Source: Thermosulfurimonas sp. F29 (GTDB lineage: Bacteria; Desulfobacterota; Thermodesulfobacteria; Thermodesulfobacteriales; Thermodesulfobacteriaceae). From it: DNA of 64,000 nt. Under the pieces are notes generated by a model. The model had not been told where the DNA came from and did not search any database. It saw only the letters and a list, made by a program, of their open reading frames with translations. Of the stretch, positions 33,664 through 43,825 are shown one piece after another (position 1 is the stretch's first letter; each line of letters starts with the position of its first letter). The translations under genes and the position numbers were made by a program. The DNA is taken from positions 310,001 to 374,000 of the forward strand of contig NZ_JAIFYA010000001.1 of assembly GCF_019688735.1 (NCBI RefSeq), in the 5' to 3' direction.

Positions 33664-34316
33664 TTCCGCCGGGAAGACCTGACCGGTCCGGGATGCACCA
33701 CCACATGACGCCGGTCGCCCTGACCGGCGCTGCGGGTGTGCACATCCTTGCGGCCCCTGAGGACCATGTGCACCAGTCGCCGCTCCCGGGCACTCATCGG
33801 GGGGAGGGGAACCGGCTTTCTGGTACGTTTGGCCTTCTCCGCGGCCTCAAGCGCCATCTCCCGGAGTTCCCGCTCCCTCTTCTCCCTGAAACCGTCCACA
33901 TCCACCACGATCTTGGGCCCCACCCCCAGACGCCGGGCCACCACCTTGTTAACCAGAAACTCCAGCGCCTCAATGGCCGCACCACCGTTCCCGGTGAATA
34001 TGTCCCGGTCTTCACCGGTGATGTTGATGACCACATGGTCCGAGGCCAGTTCCGCCTGGGGCTCCAGCCTGAGTTCGCCGGAAAGAAATAGCTCCTTGAG
34101 AAACATCACCGCCCGGTTGGCCCGCTCCGAAAGGATCTTCTCCGGCTTGAGACGCACCTTGATCCGGGCCTTCTTGGCCCCGAGACCGAAAAGACCGCTT
34201 GAGCCGTGCTCCAGGATCTCGATCTCGAGATCCTCGGGCAGACAGCCCATCACCCGGCAGGCCTCCTCTATGGCCTGTTCCACATTCTTGCTTTCGAAAA
34301 TGCGTTCCTCCGTCAT
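33660..34316 (-). CDS. jag: RNA-binding protein Jag (KhpB/EloR)
   Basis: RNA-binding regulator linked to cell elongation and division in Gram-positives, widely conserved beside yidC. The 218-residue protein has the Jag-N domain (1-55, 'ESKNVEQAIEEACRVMG', 'GSSGLFGLGAKKARI'), a KH domain (about 80-150, 'VINITGEDRDIFTGNGGAAI') and an R3H domain (about 150-215, 'MSARERRLVHMVLRG'). It ends 4 bases inside mnmE and follows yidC by 6 bases. Confidence 0.94.
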   Translation of the reverse strand: MTEERIFESKNVEQAIEEACRVMGCLPEDLEIEILEHGSSGLFGLGAKKARIKVRLKPEKILSERANRAVMFLKELFLSGELRLEPQAELASDHVVINITGEDRDIFTGNGGAAIEALEFLVNKVVARRLGVGPKIVVDVDGFREKRERELREMALEAAEKAKRTRKPVPLPPMSARERRLVHMVLRGRKDVHTRSAGQGDRRHVVVHPGPVRSSRRK

Positions 34317-34322
34317 CGCTCC

Positions 34323-35945
34323 TCACCTCGCCTGAAGTTTGTTGGTGATTAGCTGCTGCACTATGGAAAGGAGGTTGTTAACCAGCCAGTATAACACCAG
34401 GCCCGAAGGGAAATTTACGAAAAGCACCGTGAAAAACACGGGCATTATAAGCATAAGTCGGGCCTGCGTGGGGTCAAGGGAGGTGGGGGAAAGTCTCTGC
34501 TGCACATACATGGAAACCCCCATGAGAAGGGTGAGCACCGGAATGCCGTGAAGGTAGGGTATGTGAAATCCGAGGTAGAGACGATCCGGGGCGGAAAGGT
34601 CGTTGATCCAGGCGAAAAAGGGCGCGTGCCGGAGTTCTATGGCCTGAAGAAGCACCTTGTAAAGGGCGAAAAAGACCGGAATCTGGATGAGCATGGGGAG
34701 ACATCCGGAAAAGGGATTGATCTTGTAAGTCCGGTACACCTGCATGAGCTCCCGGTTGAGGGCCTGGGGGTCGTCCTTGTACTTCTCGCGCAGTCGCTGG
34801 ATGAGGGGCTGGATCTCCTGCATCCTTTTCATGCTCTTGTAGCTCAGGTGATTGAGGGGCCAGAAGAGGATCCGGATCAACATCGTGAGGAGGATGATGG
34901 CCAGGCCGTAGTTGCCCACGAACCGATGGAAGAACTTGAGGGCCCAGAGGAGGGGTTTGGCCACCGGGTCAAAGAAGCCGAAGTGGAGGGCCGCGGCCAG
35001 GTTGTGCCCGGCGGCCTTGAGGTTTTCCGTCTTCTTCGGGCCGAAGTAAAGGGCAAACCGGAAGGTGCGGCTCCGTCCGGGCTCCAGAGAGAACTCCGGA
35101 CTCCAGAGGAGGATTTCGTGACGCTCGCCGGAAAGCCTCCTCATGGTAACCCGCCACCGGAGGTCTTCCGCGGGCAGGATAGCGGTGAGGAAGTAGGCGT
35201 CCTCGTAAGCCACCCAGGAAAGCGCCCCTTGATACTCCCGGAGCCCCTTCTTGAGTTTGACCTCCTCCAGGCGTTTCCCGTCGTAAAAGGCCGGTCCCTT
35301 GAAGATGTAGCGGTTGCTACGGGTGAAGGGGGCTTCCACCAGTCGAAGAATCAGACGATCCCTCACGGGCTTTTTTCCGTGGTTCACCACCCGCACGGTG
35401 AGGTCAAAGAGATAGTCGCGCCCCCGAAAGGTCAGGCTCTTTTCGATGCGCACCGGGAATTCGTAAGCGGGCTGGAAGTCCAGCCCGGCCCTCTCCGGGC
35501 CGGAAAGCCGCCAGTTCGTCCTCCCGGGCCCCTGATAGGGATAGATGGCCAGTTCCGGGTGACCGGCCAGATAGACCTCCACCGGAAGGCCCTCCTTGGG
35601 GGCGGAGACCAGCTCCACCGGGGGGGAGTCCGGAGAGAGATCCTGCCGATAGTCCTTCAGGACGAAGCTCTTGAACCTGGCCCCGGCCTCGGTGATCACG
35701 GCCCGAAAGAGATCCGTGTCCACCGTGATGTCCCGCACCCGGGCGAGCTTTGCCGGAAGAGGAGGGGAGGGCTTTCGGCCCCTTTTCACCTCCGGTGGAG
35801 CCGGACCGGAAGGGGATTTCCGGGAGGCTTTGGCCGCCACGGGGCGCTTTTCCGGCGGAGGAGCGTAGTGGGCGGCGTACCACCAGTTGAAAACCATGAG
35901 GATAAACACGGAGATGACGATGGCCAGAAGGGCACGGGTTTCCAT
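34323..35945 (-). CDS. yidC: Membrane protein insertase YidC
   Basis: Inserts membrane proteins alone or with SecYEG. The 540-residue Gram-negative type protein starts with the signal-anchor '[19 protein letters not shown]', then a large periplasmic beta domain (about 60-320) and five conserved C-terminal helices with 'FVGNYGLAIILLTMLIRI', 'YKSMKRMQEIQPLI' and 'INPFSGCLPMLIQIP'. The long periplasmic domain implies a cell with an outer membrane. A longer frame starts at 36002, but the ATG at 35945 fits the family and overlaps the yidD stop by one base. Confidence 0.97.
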   Translation of the reverse strand: METRALLAIVISVFILMVFNWWYAAHYAPPPEKRPVAAKASRKSPSGPAPPEVKRGRKPSPPLPAKLARVRDITVDTDLFRAVITEAGARFKSFVLKDYRQDLSPDSPPVELVSAPKEGLPVEVYLAGHPELAIYPYQGPGRTNWRLSGPERAGLDFQPAYEFPVRIEKSLTFRGRDYLFDLTVRVVNHGKKPVRDRLILRLVEAPFTRSNRYIFKGPAFYDGKRLEEVKLKKGLREYQGALSWVAYEDAYFLTAILPAEDLRWRVTMRRLSGERHEILLWSPEFSLEPGRSRTFRFALYFGPKKTENLKAAGHNLAAALHFGFFDPVAKPLLWALKFFHRFVGNYGLAIILLTMLIRILFWPLNHLSYKSMKRMQEIQPLIQRLREKYKDDPQALNRELMQVYRTYKINPFSGCLPMLIQIPVFFALYKVLLQAIELRHAPFFAWINDLSAPDRLYLGFHIPYLHGIPVLTLLMGVSMYVQQRLSPTSLDPTQARLMLIMPVFFTVLFVNFPSGLVLYWLVNNLLSIVQQLITNKLQAR

Positions 35946-36172
35946 CAGTTTCGGCCTCCTTCCGGTACGGGATCGTAGCCTCCGGGATGCAGGGGATGAC
36001 ACCTAAGAAGCCTCCTCACGGTGAGCCACCCCCCGCGCCAGATCCCCCAGCGCAGCAGGGCCTCCTCGGCGTAGCGACTGCAGGAGGGGTGAAAACGACA
36101 GTGTCCCGGAAGCCAGGGAGAGAGGAACAGACGATAGCCTTTTATGAGTAAGATCAGGAAACGGGTCAGCAT
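35945..36172 (-). CDS. yidD: Membrane protein insertion efficiency factor YidD
   Basis: Small membrane-associated protein found between rnpA and yidC in most bacteria. The 75-residue product has the family core '[20 protein letters not shown]' with three conserved cysteines overall, 'AEEALLRWG' and a C-terminal '[13 protein letters not shown]'. I use the ATG at 36172 (start '[19 protein letters not shown]'), since the longer frame to 36259 is only the rnpA shadow. It overlaps rnpA by 7 bases and yidC by 1. Confidence 0.95.
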   Translation of the reverse strand: MLTRFLILLIKGYRLFLSPWLPGHCRFHPSCSRYAEEALLRWGIWRGGWLTVRRLLRCHPLHPGGYDPVPEGGRN

Positions 36173-36504
36173 TTTCGAAAGGCCTCGGCCAGTTTGCGGG
36201 CCACCTCCTCCGGCGTGTGGTTCAGGATCTCGCGGCGGGGGATGAAAACGAAGTCGCATCCCGGAGGGAAAAGGTCCTTGTGGCGACGGAAGGCCTCCCT
36301 GAGCAGTCGTTTTATCCGGTTGCGCACCACCGCTTTCCCCACCTTTCTGGAGACCGCAAAACCTATCCTGCGCCGGTCGAGACCGTTGGGGGCGTACACG
36401 ACGCGCAGAAAGGGCAGGTCCACCCGCCGCCCTTCCCGGAAGACCCGCTCAAATTCCTTCCTGCGGGAAAGCCTTTCGGCCCGGGAAAGTCCCTCACGCC
36501 TCAA
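36166..36504 (-). CDS. rnpA: Ribonuclease P protein component
   Basis: Basic protein subunit of RNase P, which matures tRNA 5' ends. The 112-residue product has '[16 protein letters not shown]' at the N-terminus and the RNR signature in '[19 protein letters not shown]'. The start is not marked by an ATG; a TTG at 36504, 2 bases after the rpmH stop, gives the normal length. The frame is open further upstream but there it only mirrors rpmH, so it was not used. No clear Shine-Dalgarno precedes the TTG; translation may couple to rpmH. Confidence 0.9.
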   Translation of the reverse strand: MRREGLSRAERLSRRKEFERVFREGRRVDLPFLRVVYAPNGLDRRRIGFAVSRKVGKAVVRNRIKRLLREAFRRHKDLFPPGCDFVFIPRREILNHTPEEVARKLAEAFRKC

Positions 36505-36506
36505 GA

Positions 36507-36641
36507 CTAAACCGTAAGCCGCCAGCGTCCCTTGCGCCGACGATTTTTCAATATTCTGCGTCCCGAACGGGTGCTCATCCGGGCCCGAAAACCGTGACAC
36601 CGCTTGCGTTTGATCCGGCTGGGCTGATAGGTCCTCTTCAT
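36507..36641 (-). CDS. rpmH: Ribosomal protein bL34
   Basis: A 44-residue, highly basic ribosomal protein: it starts '[18 protein letters not shown]' and ends '[12 protein letters not shown]', which is diagnostic for bL34. Residues 15 and 16 are 'CH' as in 'RxHGFxxRM'. It is the first gene of the rpmH-rnpA-yidD-yidC-jag-mnmE cluster. In many bacteria dnaA and the origin lie just upstream; here the upstream neighbour is trpC and no DnaA boxes are evident. Confidence 0.97.
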   Translation of the reverse strand: MKRTYQPSRIKRKRCHGFRARMSTRSGRRILKNRRRKGRWRLTV

Positions 36642-36780
36642 GTTCTCCGCCTCCGCTCTTTATTCTCTGCCACCGGGGCAAAGCCCCAGACTCCGAGGCA
36701 CCGGTGAATCCGGTCGTCTTTTTCGGCCCCCCGGCTTCGTCTGGCGGAAAAACCGGGCGGCCCTGGTCAGACCTCGCCGT
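36642..36780 (-). other. Leader region of rpmH with a GC hairpin
   Basis: About 140 bases between the likely promoter and rpmH contain GGGGC-AAA-GCCCC (36675-36687), a strong short hairpin without a T-run, and AG-rich sequence near the start codon. There is no open frame of interest. It is a candidate structured leader of the rpmH operon. Confidence 0.35.
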
Positions 36781-36803
36781 CAAAGGTAAAATGTTTGCCC
36801 CTA

Positions 36804-36832
36804 AATAAAACCGTGCGGGGAGAGAATGTCAA
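36804..36832 (-). promoter_or_regulatory. Candidate sigma-70 promoter of the rpmH operon, overlapping the trpC start
   Basis: On the minus strand a perfect TTGACA (complement of 36827-36832) is followed after 17 bases by TTTATT (complement of 36804-36809, four of six matches). The -35 box covers the trpC start codon (ATG at 36826), so the two divergent units share control sequence and polymerase on one could block the other. Confidence 0.5.
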
Positions 36833-37605
36833 CGCCGGAATTCCTGGAGCGGATTCTCGAGGAAAAGCGCGGGGAGATCGCCCGGAGAAGACGGCGGGGA
36901 CTCTTTTTCCGTCCCTTCTGGGATCTCCCCCGACGGGACTTCAAGGGGGTCCTCCGGAGCGAAGGGCTCACCATTGTCGCCGAGGTTAAAAGGGCCTCTC
37001 CCTCCAGGGGACTTCTCGTCCGGGATTTCGATCCCGTTCGGCTGGCCCGGGCCTATGCCCGGGGAGGGGCGGGAGCCGTTTCCGTAATCACCGACGAGCC
37101 CTTTTTCCGGGGGTCCCTGGAGTATCTGGCCGCGGTGCGGCAGGCGGTGGAGCTCCCGATCCTCCGCAAGGATTTCATCCTGGATCCCGTTCAGATCGAG
37201 GAGGCCCGGGCCTTCGGGGCCGACGCGGTCCTCCTCATCGTAGCGGCCCTTTCCCCTGAGGAGTTGCGGGAGCTTCTCGCTTATACACACCGCCTGGGGC
37301 TTCAGGCCCTGGTGGAGGTTCACCACGAGGAGGAACTGGAGACGGCCCTTTCCGCGGGAGCCGAGATCATCGGCATCAACAACCGCAACCTCCACACCTT
37401 CGAGGTCTCGGTGGGGACCACCTTTCGGATGCTGAAGGCCGTGCCGAAGGATCGGCCGGTGGTCTCCGAGAGCGGGCTTTCGGACCCCGGGACCCTCAAG
37501 CGTCTGGCCGAAGCCGGGGTGGCCGGAGCCCTCATCGGAGAGGCCCTGGTGAAAAGTCCGGATCCGGAGTATCTATTGAAAAGCTGGCTTAAGGAGGTCC
37601 AATGA
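36826..37605 (+). CDS. trpC: Indole-3-glycerol phosphate synthase
   Basis: Tryptophan synthesis, ring closure of the carboxyphenylamino-deoxyribulose phosphate. The 259-residue TIM barrel has 'IVAEVKRASPSRGLL' (Glu and Lys of the active site), 'PILRKDFILDPVQI' with the catalytic Lys, 'EIIGINNRNLHTFEV' and the phosphate-binding 'VSESGLSDP' and 'GALIGEALVKSPDP'. Full length. Other trp genes are not in the window; it heads a plus-strand unit with hisI and hisG. Confidence 0.97.
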   Translation: MSTPEFLERILEEKRGEIARRRRRGLFFRPFWDLPRRDFKGVLRSEGLTIVAEVKRASPSRGLLVRDFDPVRLARAYARGGAGAVSVITDEPFFRGSLEYLAAVRQAVELPILRKDFILDPVQIEEARAFGADAVLLIVAALSPEELRELLAYTHRLGLQALVEVHHEEELETALSAGAEIIGINNRNLHTFEVSVGTTFRMLKAVPKDRPVVSESGLSDPGTLKRLAEAGVAGALIGEALVKSPDPEYLLKSWLKEVQ

Positions 37606-37608
37606 GTC

Positions 37609-37995
37609 ATGCTCAGACCAAATTTCGAAAAAATGGGCGGGCTGGTGCCGGCCATCGTCCAGGACGCCGAAAGCGGCGAGGTGCTCATGCTGGCCTACAT
37701 GAACGAGGAGGCCTGGGAAAAGACCCTTTCCACCGGAAAGGCCCACTTCTACAGCCGTAGCCGGGGGAAGATCTGGCTCAAGGGGGAATCCTCGGGGCAC
37801 ATTCAGGAGGTGCGCGAGATCCTCATCGACTGCGATGCGGACACCGTACTTCTCAAGGTGAAACAGCACGGAGGGGCGGCCTGTCACACCGGATATCGAT
37901 CCTGTTTCTATCGGCGCATCCGGGGAGAGGGGGTGGAGATCGTCTCTCCGAAAATATTCGATCCGGAGGAGGTTTATGGGCGAAAGGGTGCTTAA
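37609..37995 (+). CDS. hisI: Phosphoribosyl-AMP cyclohydrolase
   Basis: Third step of histidine synthesis. The 128-residue protein has the zinc and magnesium motifs '[11 protein letters not shown]' and '[12 protein letters not shown]', plus '[11 protein letters not shown]' and '[14 protein letters not shown]'. It is the stand-alone cyclohydrolase (no fused HisE part). It overlaps hisG by 20 bases. Confidence 0.97.
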   Translation: MLRPNFEKMGGLVPAIVQDAESGEVLMLAYMNEEAWEKTLSTGKAHFYSRSRGKIWLKGESSGHIQEVREILIDCDADTVLLKVKQHGGAACHTGYRSCFYRRIRGEGVEIVSPKIFDPEEVYGRKGA

Positions 37996-38854
37996 GTTCG
38001 GCATTCCCAAGGGGAGTCTCGAGAAGGCCACCATCGAGTTGCTGGAGCGTTCCGGATGGCGGGTGAAGGTGCACCACCGGAGTTACTTTCCGGAGATTGA
38101 CGATCCGGAGATCTCCTGTGCCATCTGCCGGGCCCAGGAGATGAGCCGCTATGTGGAGGCCGGGGTGCTGGACGCCGGTATCACCGGGAAGGACTGGATC
38201 CTGGAGAACGACTCCCGGGTGGTGCCGGTGGCGGATCTGGTTTACTCCAAGGTCAGCAAGCGTCCGGCCCGCTGGGTGCTGGCCGTTCCGGCGGACTCGA
38301 ACATACGGACCCTTGAAGATCTTCAGGGCAAGAAGATCGCCACCGAGCTGGTCAACTTCACCAGGCGCTACTTTGCCGAGCGCGGCATCGAGGTCAAGGT
38401 GGAGTTCTCCTGGGGGGCCACGGAGGCCAAGGTGGTGCAGGGACTGGCCGACGCCATCGTGGAGGTGACCGAGACCGGGACCACCATTCGGGCCCACGGG
38501 CTCAAGATCATCCACGAGCTCCTGGTCACCCACCCCCAGCTCATTGCCAACGAGGAGGCCTGGAAGGATCCCTGGAAGCGGAAAAAGATCGAACAGCTGG
38601 CCCTGCTGTTGCAGGGGGCCCTGCGGGCGGATCGCCTGGTGGGTCTCAAGATGAATGTGGCCGAAAAGGACCTGGAGAAGGTGGTGAAGCTTCTGCCCAG
38701 CCTCACCGCCCCCACCATAGCTCGTCTCTATCAGGAGGGCTGGTTTGCGGTGGAGACGGTAATCTCCGAGGACGAGGTGCGGGAGCTCATCCCCAGACTG
38801 ATAGAAGCCGGGGCAAGGGGGATTATTGAATATTCCCTGAATAAAGTGATATAA
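37976..38854 (+). CDS. hisG: ATP phosphoribosyltransferase, long form
   Basis: First and feedback-controlled step of histidine synthesis. At 292 residues it is the long, hexameric form: catalytic periplasmic-binding-protein-like domains ('[10 protein letters not shown]', '[13 protein letters not shown]', '[18 protein letters not shown]') followed by the C-terminal ACT-like regulatory domain (about 215-292, '[20 protein letters not shown]') that binds histidine. So HisZ is not needed. Starts in the hisI tail, and is followed by a TPR lipoprotein gene after 28 bases. Confidence 0.96.
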   Translation: MGERVLKFGIPKGSLEKATIELLERSGWRVKVHHRSYFPEIDDPEISCAICRAQEMSRYVEAGVLDAGITGKDWILENDSRVVPVADLVYSKVSKRPARWVLAVPADSNIRTLEDLQGKKIATELVNFTRRYFAERGIEVKVEFSWGATEAKVVQGLADAIVEVTETGTTIRAHGLKIIHELLVTHPQLIANEEAWKDPWKRKKIEQLALLLQGALRADRLVGLKMNVAEKDLEKVVKLLPSLTAPTIARLYQEGWFAVETVISEDEVRELIPRLIEAGARGIIEYSLNKVI

Positions 38855-38882
38855 AGAAACTAAAAAACTTCAGGGGGGCGTT

Positions 38883-39644
38883 ATGAGACGATTTTTTCTG
38901 CCGGCTTTACTGTTGATCGTGGTGGCCTCCTGCGGTCCCTCGGTCACCTATCACGAGAGGGCCGCCGGAATGCACAAGGAGCTGGCCTATGTATACCTCA
39001 AGGACGGCCGTTATCCCGAGGCCCTGCGGGAGGCCCTGCTGGCCAGGGCCGAGCGTCCCAGGGACCCCGAGGTGTACAACATTCTGGGCCTCATATACAT
39101 GGGGCGCCGGGACTACGCCAAGGCCAGAGCCCAGTTTGAGGAGGCCCTGCGCCTGGATCCGAAGTATTCCGAAGCCCTGAACAACCTGGGAGCACTGTCC
39201 CTTCTCCAGGGCGATTACGACACCGCCATCTCTTACTTCGAAAAGGCCCTGGATAACCCTCTCTATGTGAATCCCTTCATGGCCCTCACCAACCTGGGCT
39301 GGGCCTGGCACAAGAAGGGCGACGACGAAAAGGCCCTTTCCTATCTGGAGAAGGCCCTCAAACTCAACCCCCGTTACGCCAAGGCCTACTACTACGCCGG
39401 GCTCATTGCCTTTGGGCAGGGGCGCTGGGACGAGGCCAAACTCAACTTCCGTCGAGCGGTGCGTTTCGACCACGCGGACATGGCCTCGCGTTTCTGGCTG
39501 GGCGAGGTCTACTTTCGTCTGGGCGAGGTGGAAAAGGCCCGGCACCTGTGGCAGTCGGTGACCCAGCTCGCCCCGGAAAGCGAATGGGCCCTAAAGGCCG
39601 AGGAGAAACTCCTTCTCCTCGAGAAGCTCTCTAATGACACATAG
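38883..39644 (+). CDS. TPR-repeat lipoprotein, PilF/PilW-like
   Basis: The 253-residue protein has a lipoprotein signal ('LLLIVVASCG', lipid Cys at 17) and about six tetratricopeptide repeats from residue 28 on ('EVYNILGLIYMGRRDYAKAR', 'SEALNNLGALSLLQGDYDTA'). This size and layout match PilF/PilW, the outer-membrane pilotin that assembles the PilQ secretin of type IV pili. A prepilin peptidase elsewhere in the window supports pili, but other TPR lipoproteins look alike. A GGGGGG-type ribosome site precedes the ATG. Its end overlaps leuA on the other strand by 14 bases. Confidence 0.78.
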   Translation: MRRFFLPALLLIVVASCGPSVTYHERAAGMHKELAYVYLKDGRYPEALREALLARAERPRDPEVYNILGLIYMGRRDYAKARAQFEEALRLDPKYSEALNNLGALSLLQGDYDTAISYFEKALDNPLYVNPFMALTNLGWAWHKKGDDEKALSYLEKALKLNPRYAKAYYYAGLIAFGQGRWDEAKLNFRRAVRFDHADMASRFWLGEVYFRLGEVEKARHLWQSVTQLAPESEWALKAEEKLLLLEKLSNDT

Positions 39645-41307
39645 GCCGGGCTCCCTCCGGGGAGGGTTCGGCTGCGGCTTCCTCTGCGAGACGACGCCGC
39701 AGAGCTTCCCCCTCCCTGCGGGCGGCCTCTAACCGGTTCAGGGCGTTCACCAGGGCCTTGATCCCCGCGGCCACGATGTCTCCGTCCCGTCCCAGGCCGG
39801 CGGTTCTCCGTCCGGAGGCGTCCTCCAGGATCACCCCGCAGACCCCCTCGGCCTCGGTGCCCCGTCCCAGGGCGTCGATGTGGAAGTCCACCAGGCGCAG
39901 GCGTTCCCCCTCCTCACCCTCGCCGAAGGCGTAACCCAGGGCCCGGGCCACGGCCTTAAAGGCCGCGTCCACCGAGCCCACCCCCACGGCCACCGCCACC
40001 CGGCGCCCGGTCTCCCGATCCTCCACCTCCACCTGGGCGATGGGCCGAAGAGAGGTGCCGTAAAGACTGGAGACCTGAGCAGAGACCACCCTATAGCGAT
40101 ACCCCTCCCCCAGAAACTCGTCGTAGAGGATCCCCTCCAGGTATTCGTCGGGAATGCGCCGGAGCACATCCTTGATCTCAGCCCGAAAACGCTCGAAGAC
40201 CCGGGAAAGGGCCTCCCGGGAGAGACGCCAGCCCAGGCTCCGCAGCTTGTAATCCACCGCGTGTCTCCCGGAGTGTTTGCCGAGCACGATGGCGCTTCCG
40301 CTCCAGCCCACATCCTCCCGGTTCATGATCTCGTAGGTCAGACGATGGGCTATGACTCCGTGTTGATGGATGCCGGACTCGTGAGCGAAGGCGTTGGCCC
40401 CCACGATGGCCTTGTTGGGCTGAACGAACATTCCGGTAAGCTGAGCCACCAGCTGACTGGTGGGGACGATCCGCCGGGTGTCCACCCGGGTTTCGAGCTC
40501 CGTGCCCAGGCGATCCCGGAAGAAGTCTCCCCGGGTGCGCAGGATCATGACGATTTCCTCCATGGCGGCGTTTCCGGCCCGCTCCCCGATCCCGTTTACA
40601 GTGCATTCCACCTGCCGGGCACCGGCGAGAAGCGCCGCCACGCTGTTGGCCACCGCCAGCCCCAGGTCGTTGTGACAGTGCACCGAAAGACGCAGGTCCC
40701 CGGAATCCAGCGCCTCGCCGAACCCCTCCTCCCGTAAACGCCCTATCAGGAAGGAAATGAGCTCGTAGTACTCGTGAGGCACGGTGTAACCCACGGTGTC
40801 CGGGATGTTAATGACCCGGGCTCCGGCCCTGGCCACCGCCACCACCACCCGGGCCAGGTATTCCCGGTCGCTGCGGGTGGCGTCCTCCGCGGAAAACTCC
40901 ACATTGGGCGTGAACCCCGCGGCCAGCCTCACCGCCTCCTCGGCGAGCCGCAACACCTCCTCCCGGCTCTTGCGCAGCTTGTACTCCAGATGGATGTCCG
41001 AGGTGGCGATGAAGGTGTGGATACGGGGGTTTTCGGCCTCGCGCAGGGCCTCCCAGGCCACTTCTATATCTTTAGGATTGGCCCGGGCCAGGGCCGCAAT
41101 TTCCACCCCCCTGAGCTCCCGGGCCAGCGTCCTCACCGCCTCGAAATCCCCGGGCGAGGCCACCGGAAACCCCGCCTCGATCACATCCACCCCTAACTCC
41201 ACCAGGGCCCTTCCGATCTCGATCTTCTGGGACATGTTGAGGGAAACCCCGGGCGACTGTTCACCGTCCCTTAAAGTAGTGTCAAAGATGTAGACCCGGT
41301 TGATCAT
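39631..41307 (-). CDS. leuA: 2-isopropylmalate synthase
   Basis: First step of leucine synthesis: acetyl-CoA plus 2-ketoisovalerate. The 558-residue protein has the catalytic barrel motifs 'DTTLRDGEQSPG', 'GERAGNAAMEE' and 'HCHNDLGLAVANS' with the metal-binding HxH, and a C-terminal LeuA allosteric domain (about 390-520, 'GSVDAAFKAVARAL'). It is about 40 residues longer than usual, from an alanine/glutamate-rich tail ('RRLAEEAAAEPSPEG') that looks disordered. Homocitrate or citramalate synthase are less likely, since the regulatory domain and length fit LeuA. Confidence 0.94.
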   Translation of the reverse strand: MINRVYIFDTTLRDGEQSPGVSLNMSQKIEIGRALVELGVDVIEAGFPVASPGDFEAVRTLARELRGVEIAALARANPKDIEVAWEALREAENPRIHTFIATSDIHLEYKLRKSREEVLRLAEEAVRLAAGFTPNVEFSAEDATRSDREYLARVVVAVARAGARVINIPDTVGYTVPHEYYELISFLIGRLREEGFGEALDSGDLRLSVHCHNDLGLAVANSVAALLAGARQVECTVNGIGERAGNAAMEEIVMILRTRGDFFRDRLGTELETRVDTRRIVPTSQLVAQLTGMFVQPNKAIVGANAFAHESGIHQHGVIAHRLTYEIMNREDVGWSGSAIVLGKHSGRHAVDYKLRSLGWRLSREALSRVFERFRAEIKDVLRRIPDEYLEGILYDEFLGEGYRYRVVSAQVSSLYGTSLRPIAQVEVEDRETGRRVAVAVGVGSVDAAFKAVARALGYAFGEGEEGERLRLVDFHIDALGRGTEAEGVCGVILEDASGRRTAGLGRDGDIVAAGIKALVNALNRLEAARREGEALRRRLAEEAAAEPSPEGARPMCH

Positions 41308-41330
41308 GAAAAGCCTCCCGAAAAATCTCG

Positions 41331-42068
41331 TCAGATCTTAATGTCCTCAGGAGCGGTATACACCTCTATCCCCAGCTTCTGAGCCACCTCGAAGGCTCGG
41401 GGCTCCACCATGGGGGAGATAATGAGTTTCCGTGAAACCTTTCGTCCCTCTCGATTTTCGTAAAATTTGACCTTGCGTTCAAAAACATACACCTCTTCCC
41501 AGCTTACCGAGGACTTGATCTCCACGGCCCAGATCTCTCCGTTACGGATAAGCACATCTATTTCCACCTGATCGGGATGTCCGAAAACCTCCCCTTTCTC
41601 GTCGTAGCCCCAATAACGCTCCACTCGGTACCGGGTAAGTTCCTCAAGGATGCGCCTGAGACCGTCACGAAAGGCCTTCTCGGACATAAGGCCCCAGCGC
41701 GCTCCGAGGGCCCCGATGGTGCGATCTATCTTGCGATCCAGTTTCTCGAAGGTCCCCCAGATCTTCCTGCGTTCCTCTCTCCATTCTCGCATCCACTCCT
41801 GCCAACGGCGCTCCGACTCTTGTTCCATCTTTTCGATCTGTTCCCAGATCTTGTCTCTTTCCCGTATCCACTCCTGCCAACGGCGCTCCGATTCCTCCCG
41901 CATGTGACGAATTTCGGCCAGCATCTTCTCAAAACGGTCCCCGGCCTCCTCACGGGAGAGAGCGGTTTCCCGGAGGAGCTTCTCGATCTCAAACCGCACT
42001 TCAGGATGTTCCCTTAAGATACGGGGCAGTATTTCGCGCACTACCTTCTCGATTTCCACAATTTCCAT
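41331..42068 (-). CDS. Coiled-coil protein with PD-(D/E)xK-type C-terminus (DUF3782-like)
   Basis: Residues about 30-115 form a long coiled coil with an internal repeat ('ESERRWQEWIRERDKIWEQI' versus 'ESERRWQEWMREWREERRKI', 25-residue period). The C-terminal part has 'EIDVLIRNGEIWAVEIKSSV', a nuclease-fold pattern D-x(n)-ExK. Proteins of this plan (DUF3782 and relatives) are abundant in thermophiles and cyanobacteria, and are of unknown function; they may be degraded or domesticated nucleases. It stands alone between leuA and ilvC and diverges from ilvC. Confidence 0.8.
   Translation of the reverse strand: MEIVEIEKVVREILPRILREHPEVRFEIEKLLRETALSREEAGDRFEKMLAEIRHMREESERRWQEWIRERDKIWEQIEKMEQESERRWQEWMREWREERRKIWGTFEKLDRKIDRTIGALGARWGLMSEKAFRDGLRRILEELTRYRVERYWGYDEKGEVFGHPDQVEIDVLIRNGEIWAVEIKSSVSWEEVYVFERKVKFYENREGRKVSRKLIISPMVEPRAFEVAQKLGIEVYTAPEDIKI
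41791..41891. repeat. 26-bp direct repeat within the coiled-coil gene
   Basis: Positions 41791-41816 and 41866-41891 are identical over 26 bases, with a 75-base period. They encode the repeated 'SERRWQEW' heptad-rich unit. The identity at DNA level suggests a recent in-frame duplication or ongoing repeat-number change. Confidence 0.85.
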
Positions 42069-42111
42069 GCCGTTGCCCCGAAAGGTCTTAACAGAAAAAT
42101 TCTAATCCTCG

Positions 42112-42140
42112 TTGACGCCGTAAACAAGGAGTGCTAGTTA
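42112..42140 (+). promoter_or_regulatory. Candidate promoter of ilvC
   Basis: TTGACG at 42112-42117 has five of six matches to the -35 consensus. TAGTTA at 42135-42140, 17 bases further, is a weak -10. A strong AAAGGAGG site follows before the ATG at 42177. No leader peptide or attenuator is visible in the 108-base gap. Confidence 0.35.
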
Positions 42141-42149
42141 GAGAAATAA

Positions 42150-43338
<1,189 letters not shown>

Positions 43339-43825
43339 TTCTCCAGAACACCGGCCTGTTTGGCCAGAAATTCAACCCTTTCCTCATCCAGATCACCGGC
43401 CTTGAGAAGTAATTCCAGATCCGTCCGATCCTTAAAATCCCGATAATAAATCACTAAAATATCCTCCTTGCGGGCGACCTTCACCAGCCTTTCGAAAACC
43501 TCAAGGACCAATCCCTGATCACCAGATGTTCCCAGGGGAACTTTGCCTCTATCAGGTCTACAGGGATTAAATCCTCTTCTTTCCAGAAACGCAAAAGCCT
43601 TTTACCTCCAGAAAGGTCCACCACGGCTACTTTAAAGCTTAAAAATCTTAGCCGTTTTTCAAGGCCTTCGAAGTCCAGGAAGGCCACCAGAAAGTCGAGA
43701 TCCACCGTAGGAAGAATTTCCACCTGGGGGGCCAGAGCCAGCTTCCCGACCAGAGTCCAGTCTTTCACCATGTCCTTTGAGTTTTCCAGGAAGTCCAGCG
43801 TTTCAATAAAGGTCCGGGTAAGGAT

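Noticed and set aside
36642-36825. Chromosome origin next to rpmH
   Set aside because: No TTATNCACA-type DnaA boxes, no AT-rich unwinding region and no dnaA gene in the gap; trpC is the neighbour.
41791-41891. Short CRISPR-like repeat pair
   Set aside because: Two identical 26-mers only, both inside a coding frame and translated into the same coiled-coil unit; no array and no cas genes.
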